A stretch of 64,000 nt of DNA from Ottowia beijingensis (GCF_013423955.1 NZ_JACCKX010000001.1:3224001-3288000); one strand, 5' to 3'; positions 32,993-43,297 are shown, counted from the first letter of the stretch. The notes: generated by a model not told the origin, from the letters alone. A program made the numbers and translations.

Positions 32993-33095
32993 ATACGCAG
33001 AGGACGCAGAAACCACGCAGAGGACGCAAAAAAATACCCAAAAGATGTTTTTGGTTTTCCTTCGCGACTTCTGCGAAACCTTTGCGTCCTCTGCG
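32993..33095. repeat. Inverted repeat of CGCAGAGGACGCAG units before hisS
   Basis: The left arm has ACGCAGAGGACGCAGAAACC then ACGCAGAGGACGCAAAAAAA, and the right arm has CCTTTGCGTCCTCTGCGTCC. The middle is ATACCCAAAAGATGTTTTTG with further partial symmetry. It fills most of the 176-bp ispG-hisS gap and can fold into a long hairpin. Confidence 0.75.
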
Positions 33096-33146
33096 TCCGG
33101 CGGTTTGAATCCTGTCCATCATCAAAGAACAGATATCTCAACAAAA

Positions 33147-34456
33147 ATGTCCAAGCAAATCAACGCCATCAAGGGCATGAACGACATCCTGCCGCCCGAA
33201 TCGGCGCGCTGGGAATGGCTGGAAGAGGTGGTGCGCCGCGTGATGGCCGCGCACGCCTACCGCAACATCCGCACGCCGATCATGGAGCACACGCAGCTGT
33301 TCACGCGCGGGCTGGGCGAGGTGACGGATGTGGTGGAAAAGGAGATGTATTCCTTCCAGGACCGCGCCGACCAGCATGGCCATGCCGAGCACCTGAGCCT
33401 GCGGCCCGAGTCGACCGCCGGCGTGGTGCGTGCGGTGGCTGAACACAACCTGCTGTACGACGGCGGCAAGCGCCTGTACTACATGGGTCCCATGTTCCGG
33501 CGCGAGCGGCCGCAGCGCGGGCGCTACCGCCAGTTTCACCAGGTGGGCGCCGAGGCGCTGGGCTTCGGCGGGCCCGAGGTGGATGCCGAGCTGATCCTGC
33601 TGGCCGTGGCGCTGTGGCGCGAGCTGGGCATCCAGAACTGGCGGCTGGAGCTGAACAGCCTCGGCCAGCCCGACGAGCGGCGCGAGCACCGCGCGGCGCT
33701 GATCGCCTACTTCGAGGCGCACGCAGACCAGCTGGACGAGGACGCCAAGCGCCGCCTGCACAGCAACCCGCTGCGCATCCTGGACACCAAGAACCCCGCC
33801 ATGCAGGCGCTGGTGGAAGGCGCGCCCAAGCTGATCGACCACCTGGGCGAAAAGTCGCGCGCGCACTTCGCCGCCGTGCAGGCCATCCTGGCGGCCAACG
33901 GCGTCGAATGGCGCATCAACCCGCGGCTGGTGCGGGGCCTCGACTACTACAACCTCACGGTGTTCGAGTTCATCACCGACAGCCTGGGTGCGCAGGGCAC
34001 CATCTGCGGCGGTGGGCGGTATGACTACCTGATCGAGCAGATCGGCGGCAAGCCGGCGCCGGCCGTGGGCTGGGCGCTGGGCGTGGAGCGCGTGCTGGAA
34101 CTGCTGAAGGAGGAGGGCGTGCACACGCTCGACCCGGTGCCCGATGCCTACGCCGTCATCCCCGACGCCGCCGCGCTGCCGCAGGTGATGCGCTGCCTGC
34201 ACCAGCTGCGCGCGCTGGGCGTGGCGGTGCAGATGCACGCCGCATCCGGGCAAGGGGGCGAGGGCATGGGCAGCATGAAGAGCCAGTTCAAGAAGGCCGA
34301 CGCCTCGGGGCGCGCTTTGCCCTGATCTTCGGCGCCGACGAACTGGCCGAGGGGCAGGTGACGGTGAAGGCGCTGCGCGACGGCGCCGGGGCGCAGACGC
34401 GCCAATCGCTGGCCGAGCCGGCGCTCTGGTCTGACATCCTAAAATCGACCGATTAA
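33147..34456 (+). CDS. hisS: Histidyl-tRNA synthetase (apparent frameshift)
   Basis: HisS charges tRNA-His. It is a class II synthetase with motif 1 around [20 protein letters not shown], motif 2 at [20 protein letters not shown], the His-specific [12 protein letters not shown] and [15 protein letters not shown], and motif 3 near [11 protein letters not shown]. The anticodon domain follows. Near the end the frame breaks at GGGG (34307-34310); one missing G joins KKADASG to [16 protein letters not shown] and gives a stop at 34454-34456 and 436 residues, normal for the family. The ATG at 33147 is at the right place ([17 protein letters not shown]). Confidence 0.95.
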
Positions 34457-34482
34457 GCACGAAGTTACGGAATTCACCACGC

Positions 34483-35157
34483 ATGGCCACGCATCTCGAC
34501 CTTGAAGAGCAGGAACAGCTCGACGCGCTCAAACACTTCTGGAACCAGTGGGGCAACCTGATCACCTGGGTGCTCATCGCCGTGCTGGGCGCCTACGCCG
34601 CCTGGAACGGCTGGCAGTACTGGGAGCGCCGCCAGGCGGGCCTGGCCTCGGTGCTGTACGACGAGGTCGACCGCGCCGCGCAGGCGGGCGACGTGGCGCG
34701 CGTGGAGCGCGCCCTGGCCGACATGAAGGACAAGTACGGCGGCACCACCTACGCCGCGCACGCCGGCCTGCTGAGCGCCAAGGTGCTGGCCGAGAAAGGC
34801 AAGCCGGCCGAGGCCAAGGCCGCGCTGGCAGCGGTGGCCGACAAGGCACCCAACGACGGCCTGCGCGCCGTGGCACGGCTGCGCCTGGCCTCGGTGCAGA
34901 TCGGCGAGAAAGCCTACGACGACGCGCTGAAGACGCTGTCCGGCAGCTTTCCGGCGCCATACACCGCGCTGGTGGCCGACCGCCGTGGCGACGTGCTGCT
35001 GCTGCAGGGCCAGCGCGAGCAGGCTGCCGCCGAGTTCGGCAAGGCCTACCAGGGCCTGACGGCCGAAAGCGGCGACTACCGCCGCCTGGTCGGCATGAAG
35101 CTGAACGCGCTGGGCATCGACCCCGATGCCGGCGCCAAGGCCGGAGCCGCGTCATGA
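34483..35157 (+). CDS. YfgM-like tetratricopeptide protein
   Basis: YfgM is an ancillary protein of the SecYEG translocon with one membrane helix and a periplasmic TPR-like domain. The protein has 224 residues: a short cytoplasmic part (HLDLEEQEQLDALKHFWNQW), one helix (LITWVLIAVLGAYAAWNGW), then helical repeats (AHAGLLSAKVLAEKGKPAEA, YTALVADRRGDVLLLQGQRE). It lies between hisS and bamB, the conserved position of yfgM. The stop overlaps the bamB ATG as ATGA. Confidence 0.9.
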   Translation: MATHLDLEEQEQLDALKHFWNQWGNLITWVLIAVLGAYAAWNGWQYWERRQAGLASVLYDEVDRAAQAGDVARVERALADMKDKYGGTTYAAHAGLLSAKVLAEKGKPAEAKAALAAVADKAPNDGLRAVARLRLASVQIGEKAYDDALKTLSGSFPAPYTALVADRRGDVLLLQGQREQAAAEFGKAYQGLTAESGDYRRLVGMKLNALGIDPDAGAKAGAAS

Positions 35158-36293
35158 CGGCCGCACCCGCCCGCCGCCGCTGGGCCGCCTGGGGCCTGAG
35201 CCTGTGTGCCGCCGCCGTGCTGGCCGGTTGTGCCGGCGGTTCCGCGCGGCCCAAGCCGGCCGAGCTGCCGCCCAATGCGGCGCTGGTCGGCGTGCGCCAG
35301 GCCTGGACGGCGCGCCTGCCCGCCGTGGGCTTTCCGCTGCAGGTCAACGTGCTCGGCCAGCAGGTCACGCTGGCGGGCACCGACGGCACCATCGTCACGC
35401 TGGATGCCGCCAGCGGCCGCGAAACCGGGCGCGCCAGCGCCGGCGCGCCGCTGTCGGCCGGTGTCGGCAGCGATGGCCGCGTGAGCGCCGTGGTGACGCG
35501 CGACAACCGCGTGGTGGCGCTGGAAGGCGGGCGCGAGCTATGGCGCCACAAGCTGGCCACGCAGAGCTACACCGCGCCGCTGGTGGCCGGCGGCCGCGTG
35601 TTCGTGCTGGGCGCCGACCGTTCGCTGAGCGCCTTCGATGGCCGCAACGGTGCGCGCCTGTGGCACCTGGACCGCCCGGCCGAGCCGCTGGTGCTGCGCC
35701 AGGCCGGCATGCTGCAGGCCGTGGGCAACACGCTGGTGGCGGGCATGGCGGGGCGGCTGGTGGGCGTCGACCCCGACACCGGCACAGTGCGCTGGGAGGC
35801 CCCGCTGGCCTCGGCCCGCGGCACCAACGACGTGGAGCGTCTGATCGATCTGGTGGGCGGCGTGAGCCGCGACGGCGACGTGCTGTGTGCGCGCTCGTTC
35901 CAGACCGCCGTGGGCTGCGTCGACACCGCCAGCGGCAACCTGAAGTGGACCAAGCCCGCCAGTGGTGCCACTGGCCTGGCCGGTGACGGCCAGCGCCTGT
36001 TCGGCACCGAATCCGACGGCCGCGTGCTGGCCTGGCGCGCCGAAACCGGCGACCGCGCCTGGGCCACCGATGCCCTGCAATGGCGCCAGCTCACCGGCCC
36101 GCTGGTGCTGGGCCGCTCCGTCATCGTGGGCGACAGCACCGGCCTGGTGCACATGCTGTCGCGCGAGGACGGCAGCCCGCTGAACCGCCTGGCCACCGAT
36201 GGCTCGGGCATCGCCGCCACGCCGGTGGTGGCGGGCAACACGCTGGTGGTGGTCACGCGCAGCGGTGGCGTGTACGGCTTCGTGCCTGAGTGA
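35154..36293 (+). CDS. bamB: Outer membrane assembly lipoprotein BamB
   Basis: BamB is the beta-propeller lipoprotein of the BAM complex and binds BamA. The protein has 379 residues with the lipobox VLAGCAGG. An eight-bladed propeller of PQQ-type repeats follows (TDGTIVTLDAASGRETGR, DRSLSAFDGRNGARLWHL, AGRLVGVDPDTGTVRWEAPL, SDGRVLAWRAETGDRAWA, STGLVHMLSREDGSPLNRLA). It is translationally coupled to yfgM. BamD lies elsewhere in the window. A long hairpin repeat follows the stop. Confidence 0.95.
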   Translation: MTAAPARRRWAAWGLSLCAAAVLAGCAGGSARPKPAELPPNAALVGVRQAWTARLPAVGFPLQVNVLGQQVTLAGTDGTIVTLDAASGRETGRASAGAPLSAGVGSDGRVSAVVTRDNRVVALEGGRELWRHKLATQSYTAPLVAGGRVFVLGADRSLSAFDGRNGARLWHLDRPAEPLVLRQAGMLQAVGNTLVAGMAGRLVGVDPDTGTVRWEAPLASARGTNDVERLIDLVGGVSRDGDVLCARSFQTAVGCVDTASGNLKWTKPASGATGLAGDGQRLFGTESDGRVLAWRAETGDRAWATDALQWRQLTGPLVLGRSVIVGDSTGLVHMLSREDGSPLNRLATDGSGIAATPVVAGNTLVVVTRSGGVYGFVPE

Positions 36294-36309
36294 CTTTGAT
36301 TCAATAAAA

Positions 36310-36389
36310 ATAGCTGCTTGCGCTTGGTATACAAGGATTTCAGGTATGAAAGTGCCTGAAATCGGCTTGTAACAAGCGCAAGCAGCTAT
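36310..36389. repeat. Long nested hairpin repeat, copy 3
   Basis: The outer arms TAGCTGCTTGCGCTT (36311-36325) and AAGCGCAAGCAGCTA (36374-36388) are perfect inverts. The inner stem GATTTCAGG/CCTGAAATC sits at 36336-36344 and 36355-36363. It lies in the 229-bp bamB-der gap; nothing else is recognised there. Confidence 0.85.
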
Positions 36390-36522
36390 CATTTTGTTGA
36401 AGCAAATCCGGCGTACCTGTGATGGCCGCCGAGCCCGTACTATTGCAGCTTCAACGCCATTGGCGCAGGCCGGTCTGACCCGACCGCCGCGCGGCGCCTG
36501 CCTCCCCTCGCGAACCGTCGCC

Positions 36523-37863
36523 ATGAAACCCGTTATCGCCCTGGTGGGCCGCCCCAACGTGGGCAAATCCACGCTGTTCAACCGGCTGACCAAGAGCCGC
36601 GATGCCATCGTGGCCGACTTTGCCGGGCTGACGCGCGACCGCCACTACGGCCAGGGCCACCTGGGCAAGCGCGAATACATCGTCATCGACACCGGCGGCT
36701 TCGAGCCCACGGCCGAGTCCGGCATCTTCAAGGAGATGGCCAAGCAGACCCGCCAGGCCGTGGCCGAGGCGGACGTGGTCATCTTCGTGGTCGACGCGCG
36801 TGCCGGCCTGTCGGCGCAGGACCACGACATCGCCGATTACCTGCGGCGCCTGGGCAAGCCCTGTCTGCTGGTGGCCAACAAGGCCGAGGGCATGCGCGAG
36901 GGCGCGCAGCTGGCCGAGTTCTACGAGCTGGGCCTGGGCGAGGTGCTGCCGGTGTCGGCTGCGCACGGCCAGGGCGTGCGCAGCATGCTCGAGGCCGCGC
37001 TGGACGCACTGGACCTGCCCGAGCCCGAGGAAGACGCCGAGCCCGATCCTGACGCGCCCATCCGCCTGGCCGTGGCGGGGCGGCCCAACGTGGGCAAGTC
37101 CACCCTCATCAACACCTGGCTGGGCGAGGAGCGCCTGGTCGCGTTCGACATGCCCGGCACCACGCGCGACGCCATCAGCGTGCCGTTCGAGCGCGCCGGC
37201 AAGAAATTCGAGTTGATCGACACCGCCGGTCTGCGCCGCAAGGGCAAGGTGTTCGAGGCGATCGAGAAGTTCTCCGTCGTCAAGACGCTGCAGGCCATCG
37301 AATCGGCCAACGTCGTGCTGCTGCTGCTGGACGCCACGCAGGGCGTGACCGAGCAGGACGCGCACATCGCCGGCTTCATCCTCGACGCCGGCCGCGCCGT
37401 GGTGCTGGCGGTGAACAAGTGGGACGCGGTGGACGCCTACCAGCGCGAGCTGGTGCAGCGTTCCATCGAATCGCGCCTGGCCTTCCTGAAGTTTGCCGAG
37501 CTGCACTTCATCTCGGCCATCAAGCGCCAAGGGCTGGGCCCGCTGTGGGGCTCGATCGCCAAGGCGCACCAGGCGGCCATGCGCAAGATGCCGACGCCCC
37601 AGCTCACCCGCCTGCTGCAGGAGGCGGTGCAGTTCCAGGCACCCAAGCGCACCGGCATGTACCGGCCCAAATTGCGCTACGCGCACCAGGGCGGCATGAA
37701 CCCGCCGGTCATCGTGGTGCATGGCAACTCGCTGGAGGGCGTGACCGACGCCTACAAGCGCTATCTGGAAGGGCGCTTCCGCAAGGCGTTCGAGCTGACC
37801 GGCACGCCGCTGCGGGTGGAAATGAAGACGGCGCGGAACCCTTACGCCGACAAGGAGTCGTAA
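36523..37863 (+). CDS. der: Ribosome biogenesis GTPase Der (EngA)
   Basis: Der has two GTPase domains in tandem and helps assemble the 50S subunit. The protein has 446 residues. Both P-loops read GRPNVGKST (residues 8-16 and near 187). Switch and specificity motifs are DTGGF and ANKAEG in the first domain and [10 protein letters not shown] and NKWDAV in the second. The C-terminal KH-like domain ends the protein. The ATG at 36523 ([15 protein letters not shown]) matches the family; upstream in-frame codons are not conserved in character. Confidence 0.97.
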   Translation: MKPVIALVGRPNVGKSTLFNRLTKSRDAIVADFAGLTRDRHYGQGHLGKREYIVIDTGGFEPTAESGIFKEMAKQTRQAVAEADVVIFVVDARAGLSAQDHDIADYLRRLGKPCLLVANKAEGMREGAQLAEFYELGLGEVLPVSAAHGQGVRSMLEAALDALDLPEPEEDAEPDPDAPIRLAVAGRPNVGKSTLINTWLGEERLVAFDMPGTTRDAISVPFERAGKKFELIDTAGLRRKGKVFEAIEKFSVVKTLQAIESANVVLLLLDATQGVTEQDAHIAGFILDAGRAVVLAVNKWDAVDAYQRELVQRSIESRLAFLKFAELHFISAIKRQGLGPLWGSIAKAHQAAMRKMPTPQLTRLLQEAVQFQAPKRTGMYRPKLRYAHQGGMNPPVIVVHGNSLEGVTDAYKRYLEGRFRKAFELTGTPLRVEMKTARNPYADKES

Positions 37864-37872
37864 GGCCTTCCC

Positions 37873-37893
37873 GCCGGCCTCGTGTATAGGCCG
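37873..37893. terminator. Possible hairpin after der
   Basis: CCGGCCT/AGGCCGG forms a 7-bp stem with a 7-base loop 10 bases after the stop. No T run follows directly, so it is a weak terminator candidate. Confidence 0.35.
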
Positions 37894-38005
37894 GATTCGC
37901 CAAAGCGGCCCTTATCGGCCCTTTTCGTGACCTTGACATGGGGCGCGCCACCCCCATGTGTTAAGTTCCATCCCCTTCCAACATTCACCGAACACGGAGA
38001 ATATC

Positions 38006-38257
38006 GTGAGCAACAAAGGGCAACTCCTACAAGACCCGTTCCTGAACACCCTGCGCCGTGAGCACATCCCGGTGTCCATCTACCTGGTCAACGGCATCAA
38101 GCTCCAGGGCCAGATCGAATCCTTCGACCAGTACGTCGTGCTGCTGCGCAACACGGTCACGCAGATGGTCTACAAACATGCCATCTCCACCATCGTGCCT
38201 GGCCGCGCGGTGAATTTCTCCACCGGCTCCGACGCGCCGGAACCCGAAGCCAAATAA
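38006..38257 (+). CDS. hfq: RNA chaperone Hfq
   Basis: Hfq is the hexameric Sm-like chaperone for small RNAs and mRNAs. The protein has 83 residues from a GTG at 38006, preceded by CGGAGA. Sm1 is [20 protein letters not shown] and Sm2 is [10 protein letters not shown], with the proximal-face Gln in [13 protein letters not shown]. An ATG 16 codons upstream would add a tail not seen in Hfq and is not preferred. It sits between der and hflX, as in other proteobacteria. Confidence 0.97.
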   Translation: MSNKGQLLQDPFLNTLRREHIPVSIYLVNGIKLQGQIESFDQYVVLLRNTVTQMVYKHAISTIVPGRAVNFSTGSDAPEPEAK

Positions 38258-38339
38258 GCTGTAGTCGGCATCCAGCTGGCGTGAGCAGCTACTGATCGTG
38301 TAGCAAACAACGCCCGCTGGATCGACCTTCATTCCCACG

Positions 38340-39555
38340 TTGCCCAACCCCGCCGCCCCCGAACGTACCGCCGCAGTCCTCGTGGGGGTGGATCTTGGCG
38401 CGCCCAACTTCGACCATGACCTGGAGGAGCTGGGCCTGCTGGCCGAGACGGCCGGCATGCAGCCCGTGGCGCGCCTGACCTGCAGGCGCCAGGCGCCCGA
38501 TGCGGCCCTGTTCGTGGGCAGTGGCAAGGCTGAGGAAATTCGGCTGCTGGCCGAGACCGAAGGCGCCGAGGAGGTGCTGTTCGACCAGGCCCTGAGCCCG
38601 GTGCAGCAGCGCAACCTGGAGCGCGCCATCGGCCTGCCGGTGAACGACCGCACGCTGCTGATCCTGGAAATCTTCGCCCAGCGCGCGCAGCCACGAGGGC
38701 AAGCTGCAGGTCGAACTGGCGCGCCTGCAATACCTCAGCACGCGCCTGGTGCGCCGCTGGAGCCACCTCGAACGCCAGCAGGGCGGCATCGGCGGCCGCG
38801 GCGGCCCGGGCGAGACGCAGATCGAACTCGACCGCCGCATGATCGGCGACGCCATCAAGCGCACCAAGGACCGCCTGGTCAAGGTCAAGCGCCAACGCCA
38901 GACCCAGCGCCGCCAACGCGAGCGCCGCGAAACCTTCAACATCTCGCTGGTCGGCTACACCAACGCCGGCAAGTCGACGCTGTTCAACGCGCTGGTCAAG
39001 GCGCGGGCCTATGCGGCCGACCAGCTGTTCGCCACGCTCGACACCACCACGCGCCAGCTGTACCTGGACGATGGGCAGGGTGGCGGGCGCTCGGTCTCGC
39101 TGTCCGACACCGTGGGCTTCATCCGCGATCTGCCGCACGGCCTGGTCGAGGCGTTCGAGGCCACGCTGCAGGAGGCGGCCGATGCCGACCTGCTACTGCA
39201 CGTGGTGGACGCCGCCAACCCGCACCATCTGGAGCAGATCGACGAAGTGCAGCGCGTGCTGCACGAGATCGGCGCCGCCGAGGTGCCGCAACTACTGGTG
39301 TTCAACAAGCTCGACGGCCTGGAGCCTGGGCGTCGGCCGCACGTGCTGAAGGACTCCATGGCGCTGGATGGCCGCGAACTGACCCGCGTGTTCGTCAGCG
39401 CCCGCACCGGCGAGGGCCTGCCGCTGCTGCGTGCCGAACTGGCCGCGCGCGTGCCCGCAGCCGCACACGAAGACCTGTCATTGAGCCAAGCGGAGGGAGC
39501 ACCCGCCCCGATTGGGCACAATCACGGGTCGCACCCTCGAGAAGCCAACGAATGA
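38340..39555 (+). CDS. hflX: GTPase HflX (apparent frameshift)
   Basis: HflX is a ribosome-associated GTPase that splits stalled ribosomes. The N-terminal domain (VLVGVDLGAPNFDHDLEEL, DAALFVGSGKAEEI, LFDQALSPVQQRNLER) is in the first frame from a TTG at 38340. The rest (RWSHLERQQGGIGGRGGPGE, P-loop GYTNAGKSTLFN, SDTVGFIRDLPH, FNKLD) is in another. The break is near 38685-38692 (FAQRAQ / SHEGKLQVELARLQYL). Unlike other breaks in the window, it needs two missing bases or one extra. The stop overlaps a following ATG as ATGA, coupling it to hflK. No ATG start is available, so the TTG is the best guess. Confidence 0.9.
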
Positions 39556-40904
39556 AAGACCGCACGAGCGCCCTGCGGCTGGCCCTGTGGCCACGCCGCA
39601 TCCGGGGCATGTTCAATCTGAATGACCCGCACTGGGGGCGTGGCGATGATTCGTCGGGCCAGGACAGCCCGCGCCCGGACGACCAGCGCCCGGCCGATCC
39701 GCCGCGCCCACCACCCCCGCAGCAGCCGCCCCGCGGCGGCCCCAACCAGGGCCCGCCCGATCTGGACGAGCTGTGGCGCGACTTCAACCGCAAGCTCACC
39801 GGCCTGTTCGGCGGTGGCCGCGGGCGCGGCCCCGGCAATGGCGGCCTGGGTGGCGGTGGTTTTCAGCCCGACATGAAGGGCGCCGGCATCGGCGTCGGCA
39901 TGATCGCGGCGGTGGCCGTGGTGATCTGGCTGGCCAGCGGCATCTTCATCGTGCGCGAAGGCGAGCAGGCCGTGGTTACCACCTTCGGCAAGTACGACTC
40001 GACGCGCAACGCCGGCCTGAACTGGCGCATGCCGTTCCCCATCCAGCGGCACGAGACGGTGCGCGTGACGCAGATCCGCTCGGTCGACGTCGGCCGCGAC
40101 AGCGTCATCAAGAGCACCGGCCTGCGCGAATCGGCCATGCTGACGCAGGATGAGAACATCGTCGAGATCAAGTTCGCTGTGCAGTACCGCCTGAACGACG
40201 CGCGCGCCTACCTGTTCGAGAGCAAGAGCCCCGACGATGCCGTGGTGCAGGCCGCCGAAAGCGCCGTGCGCGAGGTGGTCGGCAAGATGAGCATGGACAA
40301 CGCCATGGCCGACGAGCGCGACCAGATCGCGCCGCGCGTGCGCGACCTGATGCAGACCATCCTGGATCGATATCGTGTAGGCATCGAGGTGGTGGCCGTG
40401 AACATGCAGCAGGGCGGAGTGCGCCCGCCCGAGCAGGTGCAGGCCGCGTTCGACGACGTGCTGAAGGCCGGCCAGGAGCGCGAGCGCGTGAAGAACGAAG
40501 CCCAGGCCTACGCCAACGACGTGGTGCCGCGCGCCGTCGGCACCGCGGCCCGCCTGACGCAGGAGGCCGAGGGCTACAAGGCGCGCATCGTGGCGCAGGC
40601 CGAGGGCGATGCGCAGCGCTTCAGTTCGGTGCTGGGCGAATACCAGAAGGCGCCGCAGGTCACGCGCGAGCGCATGTACCTGGACGCCATGCAGGAAATC
40701 TACAGCGGTGTGAACAAGGTCATCATCGACAGCCGCTCCGGCGGCAACCTGATGTACCTGCCGCTCGACAGGCTGCTGCAGTCCACGGGCGCTGCTGGCG
40801 CCGCCGCACCCGCGCAGGCCGCACCGGCGCCCGCACCCGCCACGCCGGCGCCAGCCGCCGATGCGCGCTCGCGCGACAATGCGCGCGCCCGCGAATCCCG
40901 CTAG
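39552..40904 (+). CDS. hflK: FtsH protease modulator HflK
   Basis: HflK forms with HflC the periplasmic cage that surrounds FtsH and modulates membrane proteolysis. It has a Gly/Pro-rich cytoplasmic N-terminus (PNQGPPDLDELWRDFNRKL), one membrane helix (VGMIAAVAVVIWLASGIFIV) and an SPFH/band 7 domain (EQAVVTTFGKY, AVREVVGKMSMDNAMADERD). The C-terminus is Ala/Pro-rich. I chose the ATG at 39552 that overlaps the hflX stop (450 residues). The ATG at 39609 (MFNLNDPHWGRGDD) is a reasonable alternative because family similarity starts there. Confidence 0.93.
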   Translation: MKDRTSALRLALWPRRIRGMFNLNDPHWGRGDDSSGQDSPRPDDQRPADPPRPPPPQQPPRGGPNQGPPDLDELWRDFNRKLTGLFGGGRGRGPGNGGLGGGGFQPDMKGAGIGVGMIAAVAVVIWLASGIFIVREGEQAVVTTFGKYDSTRNAGLNWRMPFPIQRHETVRVTQIRSVDVGRDSVIKSTGLRESAMLTQDENIVEIKFAVQYRLNDARAYLFESKSPDDAVVQAAESAVREVVGKMSMDNAMADERDQIAPRVRDLMQTILDRYRVGIEVVAVNMQQGGVRPPEQVQAAFDDVLKAGQERERVKNEAQAYANDVVPRAVGTAARLTQEAEGYKARIVAQAEGDAQRFSSVLGEYQKAPQVTRERMYLDAMQEIYSGVNKVIIDSRSGGNLMYLPLDRLLQSTGAAGAAAPAQAAPAPAPATPAPAADARSRDNARARESR

Positions 40905-40916
40905 GAAAGCCGTCCC

Positions 40917-41804
40917 ATGAACAAAGTCGGATTCATCGGCACCACCGTCATCATCCTGCTGGGCCTGCTGGCCTCGACCATGTTCGTGGTCGACCAGCGC
41001 CAGTTCGGCGTCGTCTACCAGCTCGGCCAGATTCAGAAGGTGATCACCGAGCCGGGGCTCAACTTCAAGCTGCCGCCGCCGTTCCAGAACGTCAGCTACA
41101 TCGACAAGCGTCTGCTCACGCTCGACAGCATGGACACCGAGCCCATGCTGACGGCCGAGAAGCAGCGCGTCGTCATCGACTGGTACGTGCGCTGGCGCAT
41201 CACCGATCCGCAGGCCTACATCCGCAACGTGGGCCTGGACGAGAACGCCGGCGCCATGCAACTCAACCGCGTGGTGCGCAACGCCTTTCAGGAAGAAATC
41301 AACCGCCGCACCGTGCGCGAGCTGATTTCCACCCGGCGCGAAACCCTGATGGCCGACGTCAAGCGCGAGGTGACCGAGGCCGTCAAGGGCGAGAAGCCCT
41401 GGGGCATGGACATCGTCGACGTGCGCATCACGCGCGCCGACTACGTGGAGTCGATCACCGAATCGGTGTACCGCCGCATGCAGGCCGAGCGCCAGCGCGT
41501 GGCCAACGAGCTGCGCTCCACCGGTGCCGCCGAGGGCGAGCAGATCCGCGCCGACGCCGACCGCCAGCGCGAGGTGACGGTGGCCAATGCCTACCGCGAT
41601 GCCGAGAAGGTGCGCGGCGAGGGCGATGCCGAGGCCACGCGCGTCTATGGCGAGGCCTTCGGGCGCGATCCGCAGTTCGCCGAGTTCTACCGCAGCCTCG
41701 ACGCCTACAAGGCCAGCATCGGGCAGAAGGGCGACGTGCTGGTGATCGACCCGCAGTCGTCGGACTTCTTCCGCAACCTGCGCGGCGCGCCCACCCGCCG
41801 CTGA
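40917..41804 (+). CDS. hflC: FtsH protease modulator HflC
   Basis: HflC is the partner of HflK in the SPFH complex around FtsH. The protein has 295 residues: an N-terminal membrane helix (FIGTTVIILLGLLASTMFVV), a band 7 domain (FGVVYQLGQIQKVITEPGLNFKLP) and a helical C-terminal part with EFYRSLDAYKASIG. The ATG at 40917 follows AGGAAAG, 12 bases after the hflK stop. Confidence 0.95.
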   Translation: MNKVGFIGTTVIILLGLLASTMFVVDQRQFGVVYQLGQIQKVITEPGLNFKLPPPFQNVSYIDKRLLTLDSMDTEPMLTAEKQRVVIDWYVRWRITDPQAYIRNVGLDENAGAMQLNRVVRNAFQEEINRRTVRELISTRRETLMADVKREVTEAVKGEKPWGMDIVDVRITRADYVESITESVYRRMQAERQRVANELRSTGAAEGEQIRADADRQREVTVANAYRDAEKVRGEGDAEATRVYGEAFGRDPQFAEFYRSLDAYKASIGQKGDVLVIDPQSSDFFRNLRGAPTRR

Positions 41805-41808
41805 GGCC

Positions 41809-41994
41809 GTGGACGGCAGTACGCTGCTGGCGGCGCTGGGACTGGCGCTGATCATCGAAGGGCTGCTGCCCTTGATCGCGCCCGGCGCCTGGCGCCAGGC
41901 TTTCAGCCAGTTGATGCAACTGCAGGACGGGCAGTTGCGCTTCTTCGGCTTGCTGGCGGTGGGCGGCGGGCTGCTGCTGCTCTGGCTGGTGTAG
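41809..41994 (+). CDS. DUF2065 family small membrane protein
   Basis: This 61-residue protein has two predicted membrane helices (LLAALGLALIIEGLLPLIAP and FFGLLAVGGGLLLLWLV). It corresponds to the DUF2065 (YjeT-like) family that commonly follows hflC. It starts at a GTG four bases after the hflC stop, so it is cotranscribed. No function is established for the family. Confidence 0.85.
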   Translation: MDGSTLLAALGLALIIEGLLPLIAPGAWRQAFSQLMQLQDGQLRFFGLLAVGGGLLLLWLV

Positions 41995-42129
41995 CGGCGC
42001 TGCCGCATCGCCCCGCGTGGCGCTGTGCGCGCCTGATCCATCGCCATCACGAGCATCGCACCACCCCGGTGGGGCGTTCGTGCGCCTGTAGAATCACGTT
42101 TTTAACAGCCCGCGAAAGCTGCCACAGCC

Positions 42130-43289
42130 ATGTCCGCCTGGCTTCTGCCGGATCACATCGCCGATGTTTTGCCCTCCGAGGCCCGGCACATCGAAGAACT
42201 CCGCCGCGAATTGCTCGACACCGCCCGCTCGTATGGCTACGAGCTGGTGATTCCACCGTTGCTTGAGCACCTCGAATCGCTACTCACCGGCACCGGCGAA
42301 GCCCTGAATCTGCAGACCTTCAAGCTGGTCGACCAGCTGTCCGGCCGTTCGCTCGGTCTGCGGGCCGACACCACGCCGCAGGTGGCGCGCATCGATGCGC
42401 ACCTGCTGGGCCGGCAGGCCGTGACGCGCCTGTGCTATTGCGGCCCGGTGGTGCACACGCAGCCCGAGCGCCCGCACGCCACGCGCGAGCCGTTGCAGTT
42501 CGGCGCCGAGATCTATGGCCACGCCGGCCGCGAGGCCGACCTCGAAATCCTGACGCTGTCGCTCGACTGCCTGAAGGCCGCGCAGGTGGGCCATCTGTCG
42601 GTCGACCTGGCCGATGCGCGCATCGTGCGTGCGCTGCTGGCCGGGGTGATGGTGGACCCCAACATCCTGACGGAAGTCCACGATGCGCTGGCCATCAAGG
42701 ACGCCAGCGAACTGGCCCGCCTGACGAAGAGCTTTCCCGCCGCATCGCGCCAGGCCTGCAGGCGCTGGTGGGCCTGTATGGCGGCGTGGAAGTTCTGGAT
42801 GAGGCAGAAAAAGCGCTGCAGACGGCGCCCAACGTGCGCGAGGCGCTATCGAATTTGAGATGGCTCGCTTCGCGCCTGGAAGGCGTGGCGGTTACGGTGG
42901 ATCTGGCCGATGCGCGTGGCTATGGGTATTACAGCGGCGCGCGCTTCGCGGTGTACGCGCAAGGCGCGGGTGACGCGGTGCTGCGCGGTGGCCGTTACGA
43001 CGGCGTGGGGGCGGTGTTCGGCCACAAGCTCGACCGCGAGCGCCCGGCCGTGGGCTTCAGCCTCGACCTCAAGCAACTGGTGCGCGTGGCCGGGCGCCGG
43101 CCGCTGCGCGCCGCGATCCGTGCGCCCTGGGGCGACGCGCCCGGCCTGCATGCCGCGGTGGCGGCGCTGCGCGGGCGCGGCGAGACCGTGGTGTGCGTGC
43201 TGCCGGGGCACGAGAACGAGATCGACGAATTCGACTGCGACCGCGAACTGATCGAGGTGGGCGGGCAGTGGGTCGTCCAATCCAACTGA
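42130..43289 (+). CDS. hisZ: ATP phosphoribosyltransferase regulatory subunit HisZ (apparent frameshift)
   Basis: HisZ is a catalytically inactive HisRS-like protein that activates short-form HisG in the first step of histidine synthesis. Visible are [21 protein letters not shown], the degenerate motif 2 region [20 protein letters not shown], and [22 protein letters not shown]. The joined protein has about 386 residues. The frame breaks near 42752-42758 (family reading [13 protein letters not shown]) and fits one missing G. The location between the hflKC-DUF2065 genes and purA is the usual one in betaproteobacteria, while hisG lies elsewhere. Confidence 0.92.
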
Positions 43290-43297
43290 GTTTTTGA

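Noticed and set aside
32993..33095. CRISPR-like array in the repeated CGCAGAGGACGCAG units
   Set aside because: There are only a few units, they are inverted and contiguous, and there are no regular unique spacers or cas genes.
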